Assembly: GCF_008630915.1 (NCBI RefSeq)
Contig: NZ_CP043909.1
Span: 558,001-622,000 of the forward strand
DNA: 64,000 nucleotides
Source of the DNA: Acinetobacter suaedae
GTDB taxonomy: Bacteria; Pseudomonadota; Gammaproteobacteria; Pseudomonadales; Moraxellaceae
Direction of reading: 5' to 3'
Below the pieces are notes generated by a model, which made no database searches, was not told where the DNA came from, and saw nothing but the letters and a program-made list of their open reading frames with translations. A program made the translations under genes and the position numbers. Positions 1 to 8,383 of the stretch are shown piece after piece. How positions within the stretch are numbered: position 1 is the stretch's first letter; each line of letters opens with the position of its first letter.

Positions 1-1
1 C

Positions 2-493
2 AGTGCCTTGACGACGCTCAATGGTCAAGAGGTGGATTATATTGTCTGGGCTTCTCGATATGGAGATGAACAAAAAACCTTAGATATTCTGCAAGATGTC
101 TTACAACAACAAACGCCATCCCCAACACAGTTTTCAACCTCAGTTCACAATGCGATTGCAGGCTTGTATTCGATTTTATGTCAGGATGCCACTCCCTCTA
201 CAAGTTTAAGCTGTGAATGGACGGAAGCATTAATCGAGGCTTATGCAATATTAAAATCAATACCCACAGCACAACGTGTGTTGGTGGTGGCATATGATCA
301 AGCCTTACCGGGTATTTATACCGACGCGGCTGAGTTCTCAGCATTTGCGTTGGCGACCATTGTCAGCTTAGAGCATCCTAATTTGGAAGTTTTGAAGCTC
401 AGCGGCTCGGAATCCTTAGAAAGTTTGGCTTTTTATCAGTTTTGGCAGGCTGCAGAAGTAGGTCAATCGGTGTTGAGATGGAAAAAATGTTAA
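2..493 (+). CDS. Beta-ketoacyl synthase-like chain-length factor of the aryl polyene cluster (5' end cut by window edge)
   Basis: The reading frame is open to the left edge, so the true start lies outside the window and only the C-terminal ~163 residues are seen. The visible part resembles the ketosynthase-like N-terminal family PF13723. Its most recognisable piece is SVHNAIAGLYS, about 44 residues after the first in-frame TTG at position 8. A condensing ketosynthase has its catalytic Cys at this position; here it is replaced. That fits a non-condensing partner subunit such as ApeC, which pairs with the active ketosynthase ApeO in aryl polyene synthesis. It is the first visible gene of a + strand operon, and the next start lies inside its last codons. 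Family and role are inferred from the motif and the cluster order. Confidence 0.75.
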   Translation, partial: SALTTLNGQEVDYIVWASRYGDEQKTLDILQDVLQQQTPSPTQFSTSVHNAIAGLYSILCQDATPSTSLSCEWTEALIEAYAILKSIPTAQRVLVVAYDQALPGIYTDAAEFSAFALATIVSLEHPNLEVLKLSGSESLESLAFYQFWQAAEVGQSVLRWKKC

Positions 494-1299
494 AGCTGAA
501 TCAGATTAAACAGAAAGCCAATTATGCTTGGCGTGTTGCAGTAACAGGTTTCAGCTTTGCTAGTTTCGGTGTGGGTGGAGTTGGGATTGCAACAATTGTG
601 GCACCTTTGGTTCACTTAAGCAGCCGCAATCCAGTTGTCCGTCAGCAACGTGCACAGAAAGTCATTCATTATAGTTTTAAGGGTTTTACTGAAATGATGG
701 TCAAACTTGGTGCGATGACCTATTCAGTTGAGGGGCTGGAAAAACTGCAAAATAGTCGCCAAGAATTGATCATTGCCAATCATCCGACTTTAATTGATGT
801 CGTAGTGATGATTGGATTAATGGAACAAGCAAACTGTGTTGTTAAACAGTCATTATGGTCTAATCCATTTACACGTGGTCCGGTGCGGAGTGCGGGTTAT
901 ATTTTAAATGAAGGTTCACAACAGTTTATTGAGGACTGTGTCCTTCGATTAAAACAACAGGACGCAGCTTCATTACTGATTTTTCCCGAAGGGACGCGAA
1001 CCGAAAAAGGCGAGTGTTTAAATGAATTTCAACGTGGGGCCGCAAATATTGCGATTCGTGCCAATGTGCCCATACGTCCAGTTTTGATCACGTGTACGCC
1101 ATCTACCTTAACTAAAAATGAAAAATGGTATCATGTGCCCGCACAGCCTTTTCATATCGAGATTAAGGTGCTGGATGCAATTGAGGTCCAAGATATTTTG
1201 GAAGATTCAGAAGTTTCACCGAAGCAGGTGCGTCAGTTGAATCAAGGTTTTTATCAAATTTTTAATAATGAGTTGTCAAAAAATGAGCAATCTTGCTGA
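478..1299 (+). CDS. PlsC-type lysophospholipid acyltransferase of the aryl polyene cluster
   Basis: Membrane-associated 1-acyl-glycerophosphate acyltransferase family protein of 273 residues. Motif I is NHPTLID at residues 101-107 (H102-x4-D107) and motif III is FPEGTR at 169-174. Both are the catalytic and phosphate-binding motifs of the LPLAT superfamily. A hydrophobic segment lies at about residues 20-45. In aryl polyene clusters the equivalent protein (ApeD by gene order) probably attaches the polyene acyl chain to a lipid carrier. I start it at ATG 478, which overlaps the end of the preceding gene. ATG 487 is also possible, because GAGATGG lies just before it. An upstream TTG at 442 is open but less likely. 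The last bases overlap the following carrier protein gene, suggesting coupled translation. Confidence 0.85.
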   Translation: MEKMLKLNQIKQKANYAWRVAVTGFSFASFGVGGVGIATIVAPLVHLSSRNPVVRQQRAQKVIHYSFKGFTEMMVKLGAMTYSVEGLEKLQNSRQELIIANHPTLIDVVVMIGLMEQANCVVKQSLWSNPFTRGPVRSAGYILNEGSQQFIEDCVLRLKQQDAASLLIFPEGTRTEKGECLNEFQRGAANIAIRANVPIRPVLITCTPSTLTKNEKWYHVPAQPFHIEIKVLDAIEVQDILEDSEVSPKQVRQLNQGFYQIFNNELSKNEQSC

Positions 1300-1543
1300 T
1301 GAATTAAAGCAAATGATTATTGATGTTCTTGCGCTTGAGGATATTTGCATCAGTGATATTGAAACTGAAGCACCACTCTTTGGTGAGGGGTTAGGCTTAG
1401 ACTCAATTGATGCGCTCGAGTTGGGTCTGGCATTGAAAAAGCGTTACAACATTCATTTGAATGCCGAGTCAGATGAGACCAAACAACATTTTAAATCAGT
1501 TCAAAGCCTGGTGGCTTTGGTTGAAGCACAGCAAGCAGTTTAA
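1283..1543 (+). CDS. Acyl carrier protein (first of two) of the aryl polyene cluster
   Basis: Small acidic carrier protein of 86 residues. It carries the phosphopantetheine attachment motif LGLDSIDALEL, with Ser41 as the modified residue. It should hold the growing polyene thioester after activation by the phosphopantetheinyl transferase encoded at the end of the operon. The start overlaps the end of the acyltransferase gene. ATG 1268 is also in frame and would add five residues (MSCQK); I prefer ATG 1283 because it gives the usual carrier protein length. By order and family it corresponds to ApeE. The cytoplasmic role is inferred from the family. Confidence 0.87.
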   Translation: MSNLADELKQMIIDVLALEDICISDIETEAPLFGEGLGLDSIDALELGLALKKRYNIHLNAESDETKQHFKSVQSLVALVEAQQAV

Positions 1544-1554
1544 GGAGTAGATCG

Positions 1555-1803
1555 ATGTTAACTCAAGAACAGGTGCTGGCAAAATTAAGAGAATGGATGC
1601 AGGATTTATTTGAAATTGAGCCTGATGAAATTCAGCTTGATTCAAATTTATATGAAGATCTCGACGTCGACAGTATCGATGCGGTGGATTTAGTGGTGAA
1701 AATTAAAGAACTGACCGGCAAGCAAGTCAAGCCAGAAGACTTTAAGGCGGTCAGAACAGTACAAGATGTTGTTGTTGTCATTCAGAACATGACGGCTGAA
1801 TGA
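1555..1803 (+). CDS. Acyl carrier protein (second of two) of the aryl polyene cluster
   Basis: Acyl carrier protein of 82 residues with the modification motif DVDSIDAVDL; Ser40 is the predicted 4'-phosphopantetheine site. It is very acidic and has the three-helix carrier protein pattern. A strong ribosome binding site (AAGGAG) sits 8 bases before ATG 1555. The stop codon overlaps the ATG of the next gene (ATGA at 1800-1803). Two different carrier proteins in tandem are typical of aryl polyene clusters (ApeE and ApeF). One is thought to serve chain elongation, but the sequence does not show which. Confidence 0.9.
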   Translation: MLTQEQVLAKLREWMQDLFEIEPDEIQLDSNLYEDLDVDSIDAVDLVVKIKELTGKQVKPEDFKAVRTVQDVVVVIQNMTAE

Positions 1804-2351
1804 AGCATCTGTTAAGAGGGGGAGTAATCACATTTTTTGTATTATACCCCTTTATTGTCGGATGGAGTCTATCACATGGTCAGTTTCTCTGGGTTAGTGC
1901 TTTACTCGTCGTTCTTGGTATACTTCGTTTGGTCAGTGCGAAAAAAGACTTGATGTTGCCTTTGACCGGATTGGCCATTATCTGTGGTGGTTTGAGTCTG
2001 ATTTTAAAAGATCATGCTTGGCTTAAGCTTTATCCAATCGGAATGAGTTTAGGGGCTTTGGTTATCTTTGCCCTGACTTTGTATAAACCACCTTCTATGA
2101 TCGAGCGTTTTGCCCGTTTGATGGAACCCGATTTACCTGCATCGGGAATACAGTGGACACGTAAAGTGACCGTGGTTTGGTGTATATTTTTTAGTATAAA
2201 TGCCCTGATTGCATTGGCAACCTGCTTTGCACCAATGAAGGTGTGGGTGATCTATAATGGTTTTATCTCTTACGTTTTGATGGGAATTTTATTATTGGGT
2301 GAGTTTATCTTGCGCAAAAGACATCAACGTTTAAATCAAACAACATCTTAA
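1800..2351 (+). CDS. COG4648-like integral membrane protein of the aryl polyene cluster
   Basis: Hydrophobic protein of 183 residues with about six predicted membrane segments. They include residues 8-24, 28-46, 53-70, 78-94, 123-144 and 147-167. No catalytic motif is visible. Its place between the second carrier protein and the ligase/dehydratase matches the conserved membrane protein of aryl polyene clusters (ApeG). The biochemical role of that family is not known to me. Translation is coupled to the preceding gene by an ATGA overlap. It may anchor the synthase at the inner membrane, but this is only inference from context. Confidence 0.8.
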   Translation: MKHLLRGGVITFFVLYPFIVGWSLSHGQFLWVSALLVVLGILRLVSAKKDLMLPLTGLAIICGGLSLILKDHAWLKLYPIGMSLGALVIFALTLYKPPSMIERFARLMEPDLPASGIQWTRKVTVVWCIFFSINALIALATCFAPMKVWVIYNGFISYVLMGILLLGEFILRKRHQRLNQTTS

Positions 2352-2357
2352 AATACT

Positions 2358-4031
2358 ATGCCTATTTCTTTTTATAATGATATTGATTCAGCTAATACAT
2401 TGTGTATTACTTCTGAGTTAAAAACAATTTCTTATGCTGATTTTTGGCAAGACGTCGCTGAACAAGCTGCTGCAATAAGAGGATTGAGCCAAGAGACATG
2501 GGCATTGTGGGAACAAGATAGTTACCAGTTTTTGCTATTATTCTTTGCAGGCTTATTGGCCAATAAAAAAATTATTTTACCCCCCAATCGTGTCCGAGAT
2601 TTAGAACAACAATTTTTACAGCAAGATATTCATTTTCTTGAGCGTCAGTTTATTCATGCGTCTTTAAATAGCAGTGAACATGAAGCGAACTTGATCAGAC
2701 TACAAAAGGATGAATTCCTCGATCAGGCGGAAGTGATGTTTTTTACCTCTGGCTCAACAGGGGAACCGAAAAAAATTGAACGTACCTTAAAGCAGCTTTT
2801 AAATGAAGTTTCAGGCTTGGCCAGCAGTTTCCAGCTCAATGCAAAAAGTGCTGCAATTGCGACGGTTAGCCATCAGCATATCTACGGTTTATTGTTCAAG
2901 CTACTGCTGCCATTGGCAACGGGTCGCCCTTTTTTCAATACGCAACTGGCATTTCCCGAAGATGTTATTCAGGTGCAACAGCGTTTAGCCGAAGCGGGTT
3001 GGATGCATTATGTGATCTCAAGTCCAGCTTTATTAAAACGCTGGAGTCCAGATCTCGCCTTACAACATTGTGAAATGATCTTTAGTTCAGGTGGAAAGCT
3101 GGATGCAGGTGTTCGTCCGCACCTGAATGTGCCGATTATTGAGGTTCTGGGCAGTTCTGAAACAGGGGGCATCGCACACCGTCATCAGGATGATGCAGCG
3201 TGGACAGCATTCGATAATGTCGGGATTCAGATTTCAGCGACTACTCAGCTTATGGTGCAAAGTAACCATGCCGGTGAGTCTGGCTGGATTATTACCGGCG
3301 ATGCTGCTGAATGGATCGATATCAATCTTAAGCAATTTAAATTATTGGGACGACTGGATCGCATTATCAAACTCGAAGAAAAGCGTTTAAGCCTGGATGC
3401 CATTGAATATCAGATCAATCGCTTGGTTGAGGTTGAACAAAGTCATGCTTTAGTGACGGAACATCAGAATCGCCAAATGCTGGCGTGTATTGTGGTGCTG
3501 ACAACAGAAGCCCAGCAGCAACTGATTGAGCTGGGCAAAATGGTATTTGTGAAGAAGTTAAAGCAGCAACTCCAGTTTCAGCTTGAAAGCATTGCAATTC
3601 CAAGACAATGGCGTTTCCTGAGCCAGATTCCACAAAATGCGCAATCAAAACGAGATAAAAACTATTTAAAAGCGCTGTTTGCACCGATGTTGCAGCCCGT
3701 GGTTTTATCACAGTGGCAAGTGCAGGATGAGCATTATCTTCAATTGGAGTTTCCTCCTGAGCTGGAATGCTTTAAAGGACATTTTCCGAAGCAAGCAATT
3801 TATCCTGGCGTTGGGCAGATCAGTTTTGTTCAACAGTTTGCCAAGCACAGATGGTCTGATTTAAATGAGTGTCAGGGATTGGAGCAGATCAAGTTCCAGA
3901 ATCTGATACGTCCTTATGCAGTGATACAATTAAAATTAACGCGTAAACAGTATAAAATTAGCTTTGAAATGACCGCCGCTGAACAGACTCTGGCTTCTGG
4001 TCGTCTTTCGTTTGCTGTTGATGAGGGGTAG
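2358..4031 (+). CDS. Fused AMP-dependent acyl ligase and hotdog dehydratase (ApeH-ApeI-like)
   Basis: Two-domain protein of 557 residues. The N-terminal part (about 1-435) is an adenylate-forming ligase with the P-loop-like motif TSGSTGEPKK at residues 130-139. It should activate the aromatic starter acid and load it on a carrier protein. The C-terminal part (about 445-557) is a FabA/FabZ-like hotdog domain with GHFP at 474-477 followed by YPGV. It should dehydrate 3-hydroxyacyl chains. In the E. coli-type cluster, as I remember it, these are two proteins (ApeH and ApeI); here one frame spans both. A second hotdog protein is encoded at 13746-14177, and in the studied system the two dehydratases work as a pair. 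Confidence 0.87.
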   Translation: MPISFYNDIDSANTLCITSELKTISYADFWQDVAEQAAAIRGLSQETWALWEQDSYQFLLLFFAGLLANKKIILPPNRVRDLEQQFLQQDIHFLERQFIHASLNSSEHEANLIRLQKDEFLDQAEVMFFTSGSTGEPKKIERTLKQLLNEVSGLASSFQLNAKSAAIATVSHQHIYGLLFKLLLPLATGRPFFNTQLAFPEDVIQVQQRLAEAGWMHYVISSPALLKRWSPDLALQHCEMIFSSGGKLDAGVRPHLNVPIIEVLGSSETGGIAHRHQDDAAWTAFDNVGIQISATTQLMVQSNHAGESGWIITGDAAEWIDINLKQFKLLGRLDRIIKLEEKRLSLDAIEYQINRLVEVEQSHALVTEHQNRQMLACIVVLTTEAQQQLIELGKMVFVKKLKQQLQFQLESIAIPRQWRFLSQIPQNAQSKRDKNYLKALFAPMLQPVVLSQWQVQDEHYLQLEFPPELECFKGHFPKQAIYPGVGQISFVQQFAKHRWSDLNECQGLEQIKFQNLIRPYAVIQLKLTRKQYKISFEMTAAEQTLASGRLSFAVDEG

Positions 4032-4039
4032 GGCCAGTT

Positions 4040-4780
4040 ATGTTGGCATATAGCATTGTGATTCCTGTTTATAATCATCCGCATTATCTGGCTGATCTGG
4101 TGCAGCATTTATCCCAATTCCAGTATCCGGTCATCTTGGTTAATGATGGTAGTGATGCGGCTTGTACAGCGATTCTGCATCAACTGGCACAACACAATGC
4201 TTTGGTCGATTTGGTTGAGCACACTCAAAATTTAGGTAAAGGTCAAGCTGTGATAACTGGTTTGCAACATGCAGCACAACGTGGCATGAGCCATGTATTG
4301 CAGATCGATGCAGATGGTCAGCATTGCTGGGATGATGTGGCGAAATTTATTGAGCTATCGCAACAGCATCCCCAGGCGATGGTGATCGGTCAGCCTGTTT
4401 TTGATGCATCTGTACCGAAAAAGCGTCTCTATGGTCGTTATATCACGCATTTCTGGGTCTGGCTGAATAGCCTGTCTTTTGAAATTAAAGACAGTATGTG
4501 CGGTTTCCGCATCTATCCATTGGCGCAAACCATGCCAATCCTGAACACGGCCCGATTCCAGCCGCGAATGGGCTTTGATAGCGAGATTCTAGTGCGGTTA
4601 AAGTGGGAAAATATCCAGTTTGTAAATGTGCCGACCAAGGTGATTTACCCTGAACATGGTATCTCTCATTTTAATGTATGGCGGGATAATCTCGGTTTAA
4701 GCAAAGCGCATGCAAGATTATTTGCTGGAATGCTGATCCGTTTGCCGAGATTGGTTTGGCATAAGATCAAGGCTGACTAA
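4040..4780 (+). CDS. Family 2 glycosyltransferase of the aryl polyene cluster
   Basis: GT-A fold glycosyltransferase of 246 residues. It begins with the typical SIVIPVYNH segment, has VNDGSD at 34-39, and carries the metal-binding D-x-D as IDADGQ (D90, D92). It resembles polyprenyl-phosphate sugar transferases such as the dolichol-phosphate mannose synthase group. It lies 8 bases after the ligase/dehydratase and 4 bases before an LpxL-like acyltransferase. In other aryl polyene clusters, as I recall, these two activities occur in one fused protein (ApeJ); here they are separate. It probably adds a sugar to the lipid anchor or head group of the polyene. The substrate cannot be read from the sequence. 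Confidence 0.85.
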   Translation: MLAYSIVIPVYNHPHYLADLVQHLSQFQYPVILVNDGSDAACTAILHQLAQHNALVDLVEHTQNLGKGQAVITGLQHAAQRGMSHVLQIDADGQHCWDDVAKFIELSQQHPQAMVIGQPVFDASVPKKRLYGRYITHFWVWLNSLSFEIKDSMCGFRIYPLAQTMPILNTARFQPRMGFDSEILVRLKWENIQFVNVPTKVIYPEHGISHFNVWRDNLGLSKAHARLFAGMLIRLPRLVWHKIKAD

Positions 4781-4784
4781 TCCT

Positions 4785-5714
4785 ATGGTACAGCACAAAA
4801 CAGATCGGACCTGGCACGATATTAAAGAACGTGGCGGGCTCTTACCGCTGATGCTCATGCTTGGCTTTTATCGTTGTGGCGGGCGCTGGTTATGCCGTGT
4901 CTTGCTGTACTTTATTATTATGTGGTATTGGCTATTTGCAGTGACTGCACGCAAGGCATCGTTGCAATATCTACAACGTCTGCACCAGTTTGCAGGAGTA
5001 CAATCGCCATTTGAAACGATGCCGAACTGGACAAATAGCTATACGCATTTTATGCAATTCGGTGAATGCATTTTAGATAAAATTGAGGGCTGGTTGGGGC
5101 ATATTCCTGAACAACAATTACAGTTATTCGGGCATAAGCATTTTCAGCAACATTATCAGAAAGGTGCCATTATTGTGGTGTCGCATTTCGGCAATATTGA
5201 ATTGTTGCGTGCGATAAAGTCAGAACATCCACAAAAGATCAACGTGCTGGTCTATCAAAAACACGCGTCTCAATTTAACCGGTTTTTAAAAAAAATTAAT
5301 GATAAAGCCGATGTGAATTTAATTTCTGTCGATGAGTTAGGAATTGAAACCGCCATCCTGTTGCAGGAAAAAATGCAGCAGGGGGAGTGGGTCATCGTGG
5401 CCGCAGACCGTGTCCCTGTACAATCAGATCGTGTGCAAAGCGTACAGTTTTTAGGACAAGAGGCAGCTTTACCCCAAGGCGCCTGGATTCTGGCCAATTT
5501 ACTCAAGGTCCCCGTACTGGCTGTATTTTGCTATCGTGTCCAGCAAACGTTTCAGCTCCATATTCATGCTATTGCTGAACAGGTTGATTTACCGCGTAAA
5601 AACCGTTTAAGCAGCATGCAACACATTACCCAATCCTATGTCACCGTATTAGAACAGCATTGCTTACGTGCCCCGTATCAATGGTTTAATTTTTATCAGT
5701 TTTGGACAAAATAA
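4785..5714 (+). CDS. LpxL/LpxM-like acyltransferase of the aryl polyene cluster
   Basis: Protein of 309 residues with a membrane segment near residues 35-55 and the lysophospholipid acyltransferase motif HFGNIE at 134-139 (H-x4-E). It belongs to the lipid A biosynthesis acyltransferase family. Here it probably transfers an acyl chain, possibly the polyene itself, to the glycolipid made by the neighbouring glycosyltransferase. The gene is tightly packed, with four bases separating it from the upstream gene. The next gene starts within two bases of its stop. A second acyltransferase of this family at 40087-40953 is more likely the lipid A enzyme of the organism. Confidence 0.85.
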   Translation: MVQHKTDRTWHDIKERGGLLPLMLMLGFYRCGGRWLCRVLLYFIIMWYWLFAVTARKASLQYLQRLHQFAGVQSPFETMPNWTNSYTHFMQFGECILDKIEGWLGHIPEQQLQLFGHKHFQQHYQKGAIIVVSHFGNIELLRAIKSEHPQKINVLVYQKHASQFNRFLKKINDKADVNLISVDELGIETAILLQEKMQQGEWVIVAADRVPVQSDRVQSVQFLGQEAALPQGAWILANLLKVPVLAVFCYRVQQTFQLHIHAIAEQVDLPRKNRLSSMQHITQSYVTVLEQHCLRAPYQWFNFYQFWTK

Positions 5715-5715
5715 C

Positions 5716-7281
5716 GTGAATGCAAGTCAAATTGAAGCAAGGGGCAAGCCGGTTCTGATTGTGGGGGAACAAGCGCTCAGTATCGAAGATGTGGTCGCGG
5801 TTGCCCGACAAGAGATGCAAGTGGCTTTACCTACATCAGCGGCTTGGCGTGAATTGATTCAGCGTGGTGCTGACTTTTTAGATCAACTCTTGCTGGATGA
5901 AGGGGTGATTTATGGCGTGACCACGGGTTATGGTGATTCCTGTCTGGTTGAAATCCCCATGCATCAGGTCAATGAGCTGCCTTTGCATTTGTCCCGTTTT
6001 CATGGCTGTGGTTTAGGTGAAAATCTGGACTTGATCACGGCACGAGCGGTTGTGGTTACGCGTCTGTGTTCTCTGGCACGTGGTTATTCAGGTGTCTCTC
6101 TGGCATTGCTGGAGCGTCTGGTTTGGATGCTCAATGAAAACATCATTCCTGTGATTCCATCTGAAGGTTCTGTCGGCGCAAGTGGTGATTTGACCCCTTT
6201 ATCTTATATAGCCGGTGCTTTGGTCGGGGAGCGCGATGTCTATGCGCAAGGCAAGATTGTACCGATTGCCCAGATCTACGCCGAGAAAGGCATTCCGCCA
6301 CTCATCTTGCGTCCGAAAGAAGGGTTGGCACTGATGAATGGCACCGCAGTGATGACGGCGATCGCTTGCTTAAATTATAAAAAAGCTGAACAGGTGGCAT
6401 TGGCCAGTACCTTGATCACGGCCTTAAATGTGTTGGCACTTGAAGGGAATCCAAGCCATTTTGATGAAGTCTTGTTTGCACAAAAACCTCATCAGGGGCA
6501 GCAACTGATTGCACAGCAACTACGTGAATGGCTGAATAGTGAAGTACAAACAGCACATCAAAGTCCACGTCTGCAGGATCGTTATTCCTTACGTTGTGCA
6601 CCGCATATTATTGGAGTGTTTGAAGATTCTAAAATATGGTTACGCCAGTTTATTGAAAATGAATTAAATTCGAGTAACGATAATCCGTTGATCGATCCTG
6701 TGAACTTAAGGGTATTGCATGGTGGACACTTCTATGGCGGGCATATTGCACAGGCCATGGACAGTTTGAAGATCATGATTGCCAATATTGCGGATCTGAT
6801 GGATCGGCAAATTGCACAATTGGTCGACCATAAAATGAATCATGGATTGCCACGTAATCTGACCGGCTCTGGTGCAGACCGCTTACCGTTAAATCATGGC
6901 TTTAAAGCCGTGCAAATCGGGGTATCAGCCTGGACTGCCGAAGCCTTGAAGCATACCTTGGCCGCCTCTATTTTTTCTCGTTCGACCGAATGTCATAATC
7001 AGGACAAAGTGAGTATGGGTACCATTGCAGCACGGGATGCAACACGTGTGATTACTCTGACTCAGCAGGTTCTGGCCGCTTTATGTTGTGCCAGTGTACA
7101 GGCAGTGTATTTAAAGGGTGGGGTCTCACAACTGAGTCCAACTTTAAAAGCCTTTGTCGAATGGACCTTACACAGTTTTGCATTACTTGAAGAAGACCGT
7201 CCATTACAAACTGAACTACAACAGATTATTGATCGTTTCGACAACTTTGAATTGTTTAATCAGTTTCAGGAAAAGGCATAG
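5716..7281 (+). CDS. Aromatic amino acid ammonia-lyase (HAL/PAL/TAL family)
   Basis: Protein of 521 residues of the MIO-prosthetic-group lyase family. The self-cyclising triad Ala155-Ser156-Gly157 sits in GASGDLTPLS, and the catalytic Tyr is Y66 in IYGVTTGYG. The motif HNQDKVSMG (N428-Q429-D430) resembles phenylalanine or tyrosine lyases. Histidine lyases usually have EDHVSMG there. The selectivity position holds F95-H96, a mixture of the PAL and HAL patterns. It should make cinnamate or 4-coumarate as the aryl starter for the ligase encoded upstream. I use GTG 5716, two bases after the previous stop; GTG 5668 would overlap the previous gene by 47 bases. Automatic pipelines often call such genes hutH; the operon argues against histidine breakdown. 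Confidence 0.85.
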   Translation: MNASQIEARGKPVLIVGEQALSIEDVVAVARQEMQVALPTSAAWRELIQRGADFLDQLLLDEGVIYGVTTGYGDSCLVEIPMHQVNELPLHLSRFHGCGLGENLDLITARAVVVTRLCSLARGYSGVSLALLERLVWMLNENIIPVIPSEGSVGASGDLTPLSYIAGALVGERDVYAQGKIVPIAQIYAEKGIPPLILRPKEGLALMNGTAVMTAIACLNYKKAEQVALASTLITALNVLALEGNPSHFDEVLFAQKPHQGQQLIAQQLREWLNSEVQTAHQSPRLQDRYSLRCAPHIIGVFEDSKIWLRQFIENELNSSNDNPLIDPVNLRVLHGGHFYGGHIAQAMDSLKIMIANIADLMDRQIAQLVDHKMNHGLPRNLTGSGADRLPLNHGFKAVQIGVSAWTAEALKHTLAASIFSRSTECHNQDKVSMGTIAARDATRVITLTQQVLAALCCASVQAVYLKGGVSQLSPTLKAFVEWTLHSFALLEEDRPLQTELQQIIDRFDNFELFNQFQEKA

Positions 7282-7290
7282 GAGCGCACA

Positions 7291-7719
7291 ATGCAGACAG
7301 ATGTAATCATTGAGATTCCTTTTCATGATGTCGATACCATGAATGTGGTCTGGCATGGGCATTATTTAAAGTATTTTGAAATCGCACGTTGTAAGTTGCT
7401 GGAACAGTTTAATTATAACTACAACCAGATGAGAGCATCAGGCTATGCATGGCCCGTGATTGAAAGTCATGTACGTTATGTACAGGGCATTGAGTTTGAG
7501 CAGAAAATCAAAGTCCGTGCCATATTAAAAGAATGGGAAAACCGCTTAAAAATCGAGTATTTGATTTTGGATGCTGACACAGGACGCCGTTTAACCAAGG
7601 GTTATACTACACAAGTTGCGGTGAACATTGCCACTCGTGAAATGTGTTTCCAGTCACCGCAAATTTTACTGGACTGTTTGAATGCCTGGGATGCATTTAA
7701 GGAGCATCATCATGATTAA
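7291..7719 (+). CDS. 4HBT-type acyl-CoA/ACP thioesterase of the aryl polyene cluster
   Basis: Hotdog-fold thioesterase of 142 residues. The N-terminal catalytic segment reads FHDVDTMNVVWHGHYLKYFE (residues 11-30), with D15 and H22 at the places used in YbgC-like enzymes. A good ribosome binding site (AGGAG) precedes ATG 7291. It corresponds by order to ApeK. It may release finished or stalled acyl chains from the carrier protein. Its last codons overlap the start of the next gene, whose own ribosome binding site lies within this frame. Confidence 0.87.
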   Translation: MQTDVIIEIPFHDVDTMNVVWHGHYLKYFEIARCKLLEQFNYNYNQMRASGYAWPVIESHVRYVQGIEFEQKIKVRAILKEWENRLKIEYLILDADTGRRLTKGYTTQVAVNIATREMCFQSPQILLDCLNAWDAFKEHHHD

Positions 7720-8383
7720 TCTGCTCTCGAGCGTGCCGCAAGTGCTACTAAGAAAACGTTACCAGTTGATGTTGCACAGTGTGTTGTGGAGTGTGTTGCT
7801 CTGTTTCAGTGTGGCAGCTTCTGCCAATACCGAACAGGTCTCATCGATTTTTAAGCAGCTGTCTAAAAGTGATATTGTGCGCGCCGATTTTGAGCAGCAA
7901 AAGAAACTGGCCAGTTTGAATAAAACCTTTATTTCCAGTGGGTCATTAACCTTTGCCAAAAATAATGGCGTGCTGTGGCAAATTAAGCGTCCTGTTCAGG
8001 CAGATCTGATCGTTACGCAAAAGAGACTCGTCCAGAAAACACAAAGGACCTATAGCCAGATCCAGATTGATCAGTCACCGTACAGTTCGGTTGCGACTCT
8101 ATTTTTACAGTTGATGTCGGGTGATGAAAAGGCACTGGCGAAGAATTTTAATGTCGTGTCTGCTGATTATCGTCCAACAGGCTGGAGCGTTGCCCTGACG
8201 CCTAAATCAGGATTATTTAAAAAACTGTTTGTGCGAATTGATGCACAAGGGCAGCAATATGTGAATAAAATTGTGATTCAGGAACAGGCCAATAACAGCA
8301 CCACGATTTTATTCCGTAATCAAATGACTCAACCGAATCAACTCACGGCTGTTGAAGATGCGCTTTTCCAATTGGCAAAATAA
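7712..8383 (+). CDS. LolA-like periplasmic carrier protein of the aryl polyene cluster
   Basis: Exported protein of 223 residues with a hydrophobic signal segment (about residues 22-42) ending near the cleavage-like site ASA-NT. The rest resembles the outer-membrane lipoprotein carrier LolA family, with the early motif ADFEQQK. I start at ATG 7712 because AAGGAG lies eight bases before it; an upstream in-frame TTG at 7682 has nothing comparable. By order it is the ApeL counterpart. It probably ferries the polyene lipid across the periplasm together with the MMPL exporter encoded next, which starts inside this gene. Substrate binding is inferred from family and context. Confidence 0.85.
   Translation: MINLLSSVPQVLLRKRYQLMLHSVLWSVLLCFSVAASANTEQVSSIFKQLSKSDIVRADFEQQKKLASLNKTFISSGSLTFAKNNGVLWQIKRPVQADLIVTQKRLVQKTQRTYSQIQIDQSPYSSVATLFLQLMSGDEKALAKNFNVVSADYRPTGWSVALTPKSGLFKKLFVRIDAQGQQYVNKIVIQEQANNSTTILFRNQMTQPNQLTAVEDALFQLAK

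Noticed and set aside
5716..7281. Annotation as hutH (histidine utilisation)
   Set aside because: No hut genes are present, the NQD motif is of the PAL/TAL type, and the gene sits inside the aryl polyene operon.
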